A stretch of 64,000 nt of DNA from an uncultured Collinsella sp. (GTDB taxonomy: Bacteria; Actinomycetota; Coriobacteriia; Coriobacteriales; Coriobacteriaceae). Shown one piece after another: positions 24,578 to 31,901 of this stretch. A program made the translations under genes and the position numbers. The notes below the pieces were generated by a model. That model was not told the origin of the DNA, searched no databases, and worked only from the letters and a program-made list of their open reading frames with translations. How positions within the stretch are numbered: position 1 is the stretch's first letter; each line of letters opens with the position of its first letter. Location: positions 3,856 to 67,855 of the forward strand of contig UQAU01000009.1 of the NCBI GenBank assembly GCA_900539035.1. Direction: 5' to 3'.

Positions 24578-25477
24578 GTGTCCGATCGTCCCAAGGCAAC
24601 TGCTCCCAAGACATCTGAGCGCAAGGCTGTCGCTGCGGGAGCGCCCGCAGCGAAGAATGGCACCGGTTCGTGGCTTGCGGGCTTTATTACCCGTGCCGCC
24701 GCCGGTATCGTTTATGCCGTTGTCTTTATCCTGTGCCTGGTTTTGGGTATCGTGCCCACGGCCATCTTTGTTTCTGTCATGAGCGGTCTGTGCTGCTATG
24801 AGTTTTTCCGTATGACAAGGCTCGATGGCAAGATGGCTAACGAGCGCATGGGTATCGCTGCCGCCATACTCTTTCCGCTGTCGGCGTTGGGCGATTCGAT
24901 GTTGCTGAATGCCCTGCTTTTTGCCCTGATGCTCGCTGTGGGCATTTGGTATGTCTGGTCGCCGCGTACCCGCATTTCTGATGTGGCCGTGACGCTCATG
25001 GGTCCCATCTACACTGGCTTTATGCTGTCGGCTATCGTGCTGCTGCGCGATGCCGTGCCCGGTTTTGCCGGCGCCCTGCTTTCGGTGGGCGTTTGCGCGT
25101 CCCTTTGGGTCTCCGATTCGTTTGCCTACATCGTGGGTAGCCGTATCGGCAAACACAAGATGGTTCCCAAGATCTCTCCCAAAAAGAGCTGGGAGGGGTT
25201 TGTTGGCGGCATTCTGGGCTCGGTTTTGATTTGGCTCATCCTGTGGGCGACGCACTTCTACAAGCTCAGCCTGCCCTATGCGCTGTTGTGCGGCGTGGTC
25301 GTGTCCATTTTGGGCGTTATCGGCGACCTTATCGAGTCGCGCATCAAGCGCGGTGTGGGCGTTAAGGATTCCGGTAACCTTATCCCGGGCCACGGCGGCA
25401 TGCTCGATCGTAGCGATTCGCTTATCTTCGGCTGCATCACCGCGCAGCTGCTTTTGATGATCGGAGGCGTGCTGTAA
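24578..25477 (+). CDS. cdsA: Phosphatidate cytidylyltransferase
   Basis: 299 residues from GTG 24578. It makes CDP-diacylglycerol for phospholipid synthesis. Multiple membrane helices follow a basic, Ala/Lys-rich N-terminus of about 30 residues. The family signature is at the C-terminus: KRGVGVKDSGNLIPGHGGML and DRSDSLIFG. The stop overlaps the dxr ATG (TAATG). Confidence 0.95.
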   Translation: MSDRPKATAPKTSERKAVAAGAPAAKNGTGSWLAGFITRAAAGIVYAVVFILCLVLGIVPTAIFVSVMSGLCCYEFFRMTRLDGKMANERMGIAAAILFPLSALGDSMLLNALLFALMLAVGIWYVWSPRTRISDVAVTLMGPIYTGFMLSAIVLLRDAVPGFAGALLSVGVCASLWVSDSFAYIVGSRIGKHKMVPKISPKKSWEGFVGGILGSVLIWLILWATHFYKLSLPYALLCGVVVSILGVIGDLIESRIKRGVGVKDSGNLIPGHGGMLDRSDSLIFGCITAQLLLMIGGVL

Positions 25478-26664
25478 TGTCATTCCAGACGACGTATGGC
25501 CCCGATGGACGCCTCCGTGTTGCCATCCTGGGTTGTACGGGCTCCATCGGCACCCAGGCACTCGATGTGTGCCGCCAGCATGCCGATCGCCTGCAGGTGA
25601 CGGCGCTGTCCGTTAACTCCAGTACCTCCGAGCTCGTTGCCGCTGCCCGCGAGTTCTCGGTTTCGGCGGTTGCCGTGGCCGATGTCGCTCATGGCGATGA
25701 CGCCGTGCTGCAGGAGTTGCCCGAGGGAACGAAGCTCGGCGTTGGCGCGCAGGCGGTTTGCGAGCTCGCGCGTCGCGACGATGTCGACTGCGTGCTCGTC
25801 GCTATTGTGGGTGCCGCCGGTCTCGAGGCGAGCCATGCTGCCTTGACCTCGAATAATCGCCTTGCCCTTGCCAACAAGGAGTCCCTCGTCGTCGGTGGCG
25901 ACTTGCTTATGCCGTTGGCGCAACCGGGCCAGCTTATTCCAGTCGACTCTGAACACTCCGCCATCTACCAGTGCTATCTGGGGGAGAACCCGCGCGAGGC
26001 TCATTGTATTTGGCTCACCTGCTCGGGCGGTCCGTTCTTTGGCCGCACGCGCGACGAGCTCAATCGCGTGACGCGTGCCGATGCCCTCGCACATCCCACG
26101 TGGGCCATGGGTGCCAAGATCACCATCGACTCCGCCACCCTCATGAACAAGGGCCTGGAGCGTATTGAGGCCATGCATCTGTTTAACTGCGACCTTGATT
26201 TCATTAACGTGGTCGTGCAGCGTCAGTCCAAGATTCACTCTATGGTCGAGTTTGCCGACGGCTCCGTGATGGCACATCTCGGTGCTTCCGACATGCGTAT
26301 TCCCATCCAGTTCGCGTTCTCGTATCCCGAGCGTTGGGATACCCCGGCGCCTCGTATCGATTTTCGTGAGCTGGGACAGCTCACGTTTGATGCTGCCGAC
26401 ATGGATACCTTCCGCTGTCTGGCACTGGCCGAGCGTGCCGGCAAGACGGGTGGCACCATGCCGTGCGTGCTCAATGCCGCCAACGAGGTCGCCGTTGATG
26501 CCTTCCTGCACGATGGCTGCAGCTTTACCGATATCGATCGCATTGTGGAATCTTGCATGGATGCCCACGATATGCAGACGGTCGATTCGTTTGAGCAGCT
26601 TCGCGACATCGATGCGTGGGCGCGTGAAAAGGCTGCGCAGGTGCTCACCGCAACCCGTTCCTAA
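25477..26664 (+). CDS. dxr: 1-deoxy-D-xylulose 5-phosphate reductoisomerase
   Basis: 395 residues. Committed step of the MEP isoprenoid pathway. NADPH-binding motif ILGCTGSIGTQALDV, substrate and metal motifs NKESLVVGG and PVDSEHSAIYQC are intact, as are SGGPFF and the later ATLMNKGLE. Together with ispG downstream it shows that isoprenoids are made by the MEP route. Confidence 0.97.
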   Translation: MSFQTTYGPDGRLRVAILGCTGSIGTQALDVCRQHADRLQVTALSVNSSTSELVAAAREFSVSAVAVADVAHGDDAVLQELPEGTKLGVGAQAVCELARRDDVDCVLVAIVGAAGLEASHAALTSNNRLALANKESLVVGGDLLMPLAQPGQLIPVDSEHSAIYQCYLGENPREAHCIWLTCSGGPFFGRTRDELNRVTRADALAHPTWAMGAKITIDSATLMNKGLERIEAMHLFNCDLDFINVVVQRQSKIHSMVEFADGSVMAHLGASDMRIPIQFAFSYPERWDTPAPRIDFRELGQLTFDAADMDTFRCLALAERAGKTGGTMPCVLNAANEVAVDAFLHDGCSFTDIDRIVESCMDAHDMQTVDSFEQLRDIDAWAREKAAQVLTATRS

Positions 26665-26689
26665 CCCATAAGGATTGCTTTTTCGTTTT

Positions 26690-28051
26690 ATGGATACTGT
26701 TCTGAGCGTTCTCTCATCGGTCTTTTGGGGCCTGCTGATGCTTTCCGTCCTCGTGTTTTTGCACGAGGGCGGCCACTTTTTGGCGGCGCGTGCCTGCGGC
26801 GTCCGCGTGACCGAGTTCTTTTTGGGCTTGCCGTGTCGCTTTGACATCCATTGCACGTCGCGTCGCATTGGAACCAAGTTTGGCGTGACCCCGCTTCTGC
26901 TGGGTGGCTACGCTGCCATCTGCGGTATGGATCCGACCGACGTCTCGTGTGCCGATCGCGTGCTCGCGGCTATCTATCGTCATGGTCGCGTGACCGTGGC
27001 CGACCTTGCTGTCGAGCTTGAGCTTTCCGAGGAGGATGTGCTCGAGGCATGCGCCTTGTTGCTGGGCTGGGGTTCCATCGCACCCTGGTATGAGGAAGGG
27101 GAGAAGCCCTCGCCGAGCTACTATCCCACCAAGTATCAGACGCTGCCGCGAGATGCGGCGGGTTACACCACCTTTGACGGCCGCCGTTTCGATCGCGAAC
27201 ATTCAACTGCCGAGGGCGATGTGTGGGAGCTGCCGTGCGGCGAGGCCGAGTTCCTTGCACAAGAGCGTTCGCACACCTATCTTGGCCAGGGCTTTCTCAA
27301 GCGCGCCTTTATGCTCCTCGCGGGCATTATTGTCAATATCTTGACGGGCTTTTTGCTCCTTATGAGTATCTATTCCATTGCGGGTGTCACCGTGCCGATG
27401 GATACCAACGTGATCGGTCAGGTTGACGAGGGGTCTATTGCCGCCAAGGCAGGTATTGAGGGCGGCGACGCGATCCTTTCGGTTGACGGAGTATCGTGCT
27501 CCACCTGGATGGACGTTTACGATGCCATCGGCAAGGCTGCCGGTAAGGACGATATCGCCATCGAGTACGAGCGTGACGGCAAGCAGCATTCGACCACGGT
27601 TGCGCTCAAAGAGGACGAGCGCCTAGGTGTGTATGCCTCTACGCAGGTGGTCCGTTTAGACCCCATCACGTCGGCTCGACTGTCGTTCTCCTATGTCGTG
27701 CAGACAGCGGAGGGCGTGATGCGCCTGCTCCAGCCGCAGCATACGATGGAGATTCTTGATCAGTCTTCTTCGATCGTGGGTATTAGCGTTATGTCCTCAC
27801 AGGCTGCTGCTGCCGGCCCTGCCACGTTCCTTTCGTTTGCCGCCCTCATTTCGTTCTCGCTTGGCTTTATGAACCTGCTGCCCATCCCACCACTCGATGG
27901 CGGCAAGCTGGTCATCGAGATCATTCAAAAGATTGCGGGCCGCGAGCTTCCGCTCAAGGTCCAGACGATTGTGAGCTATGTGGGCATCGCGCTCTTTGCG
28001 CTGCTGTTTGTCTATATGCTTCGTTCCGACATCCTTCGATTTATTCTGTAG
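26690..28051 (+). CDS. rseP: RseP-type site-2 protease with an inserted winged-helix-like segment
   Basis: 453 residues from ATG 26690; TTG 26675 is an alternative, and neither has a well-spaced ribosome site. M50 metalloprotease: zinc motif HEGGH at about residues 25-29, a PDZ domain near residues 235-310 (VDEGSIAAKAGIEGGDAILS), and the C-terminal MNLLPIPPLDGGK. Between the GGYAAICGMD loop and the second core membrane helix there are about 110 extra residues. The first part (about 88-134, ADRVLAAIYRHGRVTVADL then SEEDVLEACALLLGWG) resembles a winged helix. The rest is polar and aromatic. Substrate unknown; a sigma-factor pathway is possible. Confidence 0.88.
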   Translation: MDTVLSVLSSVFWGLLMLSVLVFLHEGGHFLAARACGVRVTEFFLGLPCRFDIHCTSRRIGTKFGVTPLLLGGYAAICGMDPTDVSCADRVLAAIYRHGRVTVADLAVELELSEEDVLEACALLLGWGSIAPWYEEGEKPSPSYYPTKYQTLPRDAAGYTTFDGRRFDREHSTAEGDVWELPCGEAEFLAQERSHTYLGQGFLKRAFMLLAGIIVNILTGFLLLMSIYSIAGVTVPMDTNVIGQVDEGSIAAKAGIEGGDAILSVDGVSCSTWMDVYDAIGKAAGKDDIAIEYERDGKQHSTTVALKEDERLGVYASTQVVRLDPITSARLSFSYVVQTAEGVMRLLQPQHTMEILDQSSSIVGISVMSSQAAAAGPATFLSFAALISFSLGFMNLLPIPPLDGGKLVIEIIQKIAGRELPLKVQTIVSYVGIALFALLFVYMLRSDILRFIL

Positions 28052-28064
28052 GGGAGTGTTTGGA

Positions 28065-29147
28065 TTGTCTTTATCCCATCCTTTGCCTCGCGAGTTGACG
28101 CGCCCCGTGCATGTGGGCGGCGTGCAGATCGGTGGCGGCGCGCCGGTGGTGGTCCAATCCATGACCTGCACCGATACCGCTGATGCCCAGGCAACGCTTG
28201 CGCAAGTATGTGCGTTGGCGCAGGCTGGCTGCGATATCGTGCGCGTGAGCGTGCCCACGGAGGCCGCGCTTGAGGGTTTCCGCACCATCTGTGACGAGTC
28301 TCCGGTGCCGATTGTCGCCGATATCCACTTTAACTATAAGCTCGCCATTGGTGCCGTTGAGGCTGGTGCTGCCAAGCTGCGCATCAATCCCGGCAATATC
28401 GGCGATTGGGCCAAGGTTGACGCGGTGATCGATGCTGCGGGTGCTGCTGGCTGTGTGATTCGTATCGGAGTCAATGCCGGTTCGCTTGAGCAGGATATCG
28501 CCGAGCGCGACGACCTCACGCAGCCCGAAAAGCTCGTGATGTCGAGCGAGCGTTTCGTCAAGCATTTTGAGGACCGCGGGTTTACGAACATTGTGCTTTC
28601 GGCTAAGGCCCATAGCGTGCAAACGACGCTCGATACCTATCGAGCCCTGTCGCGTGAGATTCCCCACGTTCCGCTTCACCTGGGCGTGACGGAGGCGGGG
28701 ACCAAGCTCCAGGGCACCATCAAGAGCTCTGTAGGCTTGGGTATCTTGCTTTCCGAAGGCATTGGCGACACCATGCGTGTGTCGCTCACGGCTGATCCGG
28801 TTGAGGAGCCGCCGGTTGCCTGGGGTATTCTGCAGTCGCTGGGCCTGCGTCGCCGTGGCCCCGAGATTGTCTCGTGCCCCACATGCGCCCGCTGCCAGGT
28901 TAACCTCATTCCCATCGCCGAGGAGGTCACTGAGCGGCTTAAGAACTATTCCGCGCCGCTTTCGATCGCCGTTATGGGATGCGCGGTCAATGGCCCCGGC
29001 GAGGCCTCTGACGCCGACTTGGGCGTTGCCTGCGGACGAGGTCAGGGCCTGCTCTTTTCGCATGGCCAGATCATTGGTAAAGTAGCTGAGGATCAAATTG
29101 TCGACGCGCTTATGGCAGAGGTCGACAAACTTATTGAGGAGAAGTAA
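28065..29147 (+). CDS. ispG: 4-hydroxy-3-methylbut-2-en-1-yl diphosphate synthase
   Basis: 360 residues from TTG 28065, with GGGGAG about 8 nt upstream and the rseP stop 13 nt before. Iron-sulfur enzyme of the MEP pathway. The barrel shows PIVADIHFNYKLAIGA and LRINPGNIG. The cluster ligands are the Cys pair in SCPTCARCQ plus the Cys in MGCAVNGPGEA. The 4Fe-4S cluster fits an anaerobe. Confidence 0.95.
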   Translation: MSLSHPLPRELTRPVHVGGVQIGGGAPVVVQSMTCTDTADAQATLAQVCALAQAGCDIVRVSVPTEAALEGFRTICDESPVPIVADIHFNYKLAIGAVEAGAAKLRINPGNIGDWAKVDAVIDAAGAAGCVIRIGVNAGSLEQDIAERDDLTQPEKLVMSSERFVKHFEDRGFTNIVLSAKAHSVQTTLDTYRALSREIPHVPLHLGVTEAGTKLQGTIKSSVGLGILLSEGIGDTMRVSLTADPVEEPPVAWGILQSLGLRRRGPEIVSCPTCARCQVNLIPIAEEVTERLKNYSAPLSIAVMGCAVNGPGEASDADLGVACGRGQGLLFSHGQIIGKVAEDQIVDALMAEVDKLIEEK

Positions 29148-30869
29148 ATGACTCGAGCAATGTATATGTCTAAGCTCTATGCGCCGACGCTTAAAGAGGA
29201 TCCGGCGGACGCTGAGCTCGCCAGCCACCGCCTGCTGCTCCGTGCCGGCATGATTCGCAAGGAGGCCGCCGGCCTGTATTCCTACCTGCCGCTTGCTTGG
29301 CGCTCGATCCACAAGATCGAGAACATCGTGCGCGACGAGATGGACGCTGCCGGCGCCCAGGAGCTTATGATGCCTATCATGGTCGACGCCGAGTTGTGGC
29401 GCGAGTCCGGCCGCATCGACGCCTATGGCAAGGAACTCGTGCGCTTTGATGACCGCCACGGCCGCGAGTTCGTGCTGGGCCCCACGCACGAGGAGACCGT
29501 GACCGCCCTGGTTCGCAATGAGCTGCGTTCCTATAAGCAGCTGCCCGTCAACCTTTACCACATTCAGGACAAGTTCCGCGACGAGTTCCGTCCCCGCTTT
29601 GGCTTGATGCGCGGCCGCGAGTTCATCATGAAGGACGCCTACAGCTTCTCCGCCACGCAGGAGAGCCTGCAGGAGGAGTACGACAAGATGAAGCAGGCCT
29701 ATGCCAACATTTGCGAGCGCTGCTACATCAAGGCCCTGCCCGTTGTCGCTGACTCCGGCGAGATCGGTGGCGACACTTCCGTCGAGTACATGGCTTTGGC
29801 CGACGCCGGCGAGGCTTCGCTGGTCTACTGCGACGATTGCGGCTTCGCTGCCGACGATGAGGCCGCAAGCACCAAGGTCGTTGTGACCGAGGGTCCTGGC
29901 GACGGTACACTCACCAAGGTCGAGACTCCGGGCATGGGCACCATCGAGGCCGTTGCAAAGTTCTTCGGCTTCCCCGAGAACGGCACGCGCAAGTCCTTGG
30001 CTCTCATCGATGCCGAGGGCAAGCCAGTCGTGGCCATTGTTCCGGGCGATCATGAGCTCAATGACTGCAAGGCCGAGCATGTCTTTGGCAAGGGTTATCG
30101 CATGATGACCGATGAGGAGCTCCAGACCTACGGTCTGCATAAGGGCTTTATCGGACCGGTTAACTTGCCCGAGGGCATTCGTCTGGTCTGCGACGAGAGT
30201 CTGCGCGAGTCCAAGCAGTGGGCCTGCGGTGCCAACGAGGTCGATTATCACTTTACCGGTGCCTGCCCCGAGCGCGACTTTACCGTCGACGAGTGGGCCG
30301 ACCTGGTAACCGTCGTTGCCGGCGATCCCTGCCCGCACTGCGGCAAGCCGCTCTCTGCTGCTCGCGGCATCGAGGTCTCCCAGGTCTTCCAGCTGGGCAC
30401 TAAGTATTCCGAGGCCATGGGTGCCACCTTTATGGATGAGGACGGCAAGGAGAAGCCGCTCATCATGGGTTGCTACGGCGTCGGTGTGTCCCGCTCGCTC
30501 GCTGCCGTCGTGGAGCAGCACAACGACGAGCACGGTATCGTCTGGCCGGTCTCCGTTGCCCCGTACGAGGTCGCGGTGATTCCGCTCGATCCCAAGAAGG
30601 AGGAGTGCGCTACCGTCTGCGAGCAGATCGTCGAGGGCCTGTGCGCTGAGGGTATCGAGGTTGTCGTCGATGACCGCGACGAGCGCCCCGGCTTTAAGTT
30701 TGCCGACAACGACCTTATGGGCTTCCCGTATCAGGTTGTTCTGGGTAAGCGTGGCCTTAAGAATGGCACGGTGGAGCTCAAGGATCGTGCCACGGGCGAG
30801 CGCGAGGACGTGGCGATCGATGAGGTTGTCGCCAAGGTTGCCGAGCTTGTTAAGGCGGCCCGCCGTTAA
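29148..30869 (+). CDS. proS: Prolyl-tRNA synthetase, bacterial type
   Basis: 573 residues. Class II core with the editing insertion between motifs 2 and 3. Seen: RKEAAGLYSYLPLAWR, GPTHEETVTALVRNEL, the INS domain (about residues 220-390), and the C-terminal anticodon-binding domain with DDRDERPGFKFADNDL. It follows ispG with no gap and closes the long operon before two terminators. Confidence 0.97.
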   Translation: MTRAMYMSKLYAPTLKEDPADAELASHRLLLRAGMIRKEAAGLYSYLPLAWRSIHKIENIVRDEMDAAGAQELMMPIMVDAELWRESGRIDAYGKELVRFDDRHGREFVLGPTHEETVTALVRNELRSYKQLPVNLYHIQDKFRDEFRPRFGLMRGREFIMKDAYSFSATQESLQEEYDKMKQAYANICERCYIKALPVVADSGEIGGDTSVEYMALADAGEASLVYCDDCGFAADDEAASTKVVVTEGPGDGTLTKVETPGMGTIEAVAKFFGFPENGTRKSLALIDAEGKPVVAIVPGDHELNDCKAEHVFGKGYRMMTDEELQTYGLHKGFIGPVNLPEGIRLVCDESLRESKQWACGANEVDYHFTGACPERDFTVDEWADLVTVVAGDPCPHCGKPLSAARGIEVSQVFQLGTKYSEAMGATFMDEDGKEKPLIMGCYGVGVSRSLAAVVEQHNDEHGIVWPVSVAPYEVAVIPLDPKKEECATVCEQIVEGLCAEGIEVVVDDRDERPGFKFADNDLMGFPYQVVLGKRGLKNGTVELKDRATGEREDVAIDEVVAKVAELVKAARR

Positions 30870-30899
30870 TCGACGATTTCGCTTGTAGTTCGATATACG

Positions 30900-30948
30900 G
30901 GACGGCCCCGCATTTCTCCAGATCGGGGAGATGTGGGGCCGTCCTTTT
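30900..30948 (+). terminator. Terminator after proS
   Basis: GGACGGCCCC pairs with GGGGCCGTCC around a loop that contains a second small hairpin (TCTCC/GGAGA), then TTTTA. Confidence 0.92.
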
Positions 30949-30973
30949 ATCTTGTAGCATCCTCGATATCTAA

Positions 30974-31013
30974 AAGGAAAACCCCACAGTCCATGCGAAC
31001 TGCGGGGTTTTCC
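30974..31013 (-). terminator. Terminator after the phosphotransferase gene, possibly bidirectional
   Basis: GGAAAACCCCACAGT pairs with ACTGCGGGGTTTTCC with one mismatch. It is placed at the 3' side of the minus-strand gene ending at 31049 and faces the proS terminator. Confidence 0.75.
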
Positions 31014-31048
31014 ATTGTGCCTCCGATGCGAAATAAATCGCTCAGATA

Positions 31049-31813
31049 TTACTGATAATCGACGACGTCGATCCAGTTCTTCAGGAACTCATCGTTCACG
31101 TTGCGCTTACGAGCGAGCTCGGAAGCGGCGACGATGCTCGTCCACTGACGCACGACCTGCATGGGCATGTCGGCGCGGTCGCAGTAGAGCTCCAGGTAGG
31201 CCTCGGCCTGGTCCTTGCTGTTGAGGGCGAAGAGCAGGTAGGTGGTGGCAACGTCGGCAGCAGGGGAGCCCTGGGTGGCGTGTGCCCAGTCGCACACATA
31301 GAGCTGGCCGTCGTCGCCGACGATGACGTTGGAGGGGTTGAAGTCGCCGTGGCAGACCTTGAACTCCTTGGTCATGCCGTCCAGACGCTCCTGAAGGTTG
31401 TAGCGCGTGGTGGCATTGAGCTGATCAAGGCTGTCGATCATGCGGGCGAACTTGTCGCGCTGACGGTTGAGCAGCGGGGAGGTGTAGCCGTGGATCTCGA
31501 TCTGGAGGTCGACGAACATCTCGAGGTACTCACCAAAGCGCTGGGGCTCGGCAGTCATCTTCTCGGCAAGGGTGGTGCCCGGAACCTTCTCGGTCACGAG
31601 CGCCCAGCCGTTGGCGTTCTCGAGCTGAGAAACCTCGAGAGCCTTGGGGCTGCGGATGCCGCACTCATTGATGCGGGCAAGATTCAAAGCCTCGTTGAAC
31701 ACGTCGGAGACAGGCTTGGTCTCGTTAAAGACCTTGACGATCTTGTCGCCCAGGTCGTAAACGACCTTGTTGCCACGGCGGACGAGCTCGGTCTTGGAAT
31801 CGGGTAGCAGCAT
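31049..31813 (-). CDS. Aminoglycoside/choline kinase-like phosphotransferase
   Basis: 254 residues, cytoplasmic. The APH-type kinase fold is supported by KVCHGDFNPSNVIV (catalytic Asp and Asn) and LYVCDWAHATQGSPAADVA (metal-binding Asp). The N-terminal lobe has VVYDLGDKIVKVFN with the likely ATP-binding Lys. The substrate cannot be read: choline, ethanolamine, a sugar or an antibiotic are all possible in this fold. It has its own AAAGGA ribosome site and lies 88 nt downstream of adhE on the same strand, with an inverted repeat between. Confidence 0.75.
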   Translation of the reverse strand: MLLPDSKTELVRRGNKVVYDLGDKIVKVFNETKPVSDVFNEALNLARINECGIRSPKALEVSQLENANGWALVTEKVPGTTLAEKMTAEPQRFGEYLEMFVDLQIEIHGYTSPLLNRQRDKFARMIDSLDQLNATTRYNLQERLDGMTKEFKVCHGDFNPSNVIVGDDGQLYVCDWAHATQGSPAADVATTYLLFALNSKDQAEAYLELYCDRADMPMQVVRQWTSIVAASELARKRNVNDEFLKNWIDVVDYQ

Positions 31814-31845
31814 GGTTGCATCCTTTCAACGATGCGATAGAAGCG

Positions 31846-31884
31846 ACGGCGGGGGTGTGTGAAACACCCGTGCACCCCCGCCGT
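31846..31884 (-). terminator. Inverted repeat between adhE and the phosphotransferase gene
   Basis: ACGGCGGGGGTG and CACCCCCGCCGT, a 12-bp perfect stem with a 15-nt loop. The downstream T-run on the minus strand is poor, so it may attenuate rather than fully terminate adhE transcripts. Confidence 0.6.
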
Positions 31885-31901
31885 TAAAAACCGTGCTAAA
31901 A

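Noticed and set aside
28071..30533. An 820-residue open frame on the minus strand across ispG and proS
   Set aside because: It is antisense to two well-supported genes and shows no family motifs.
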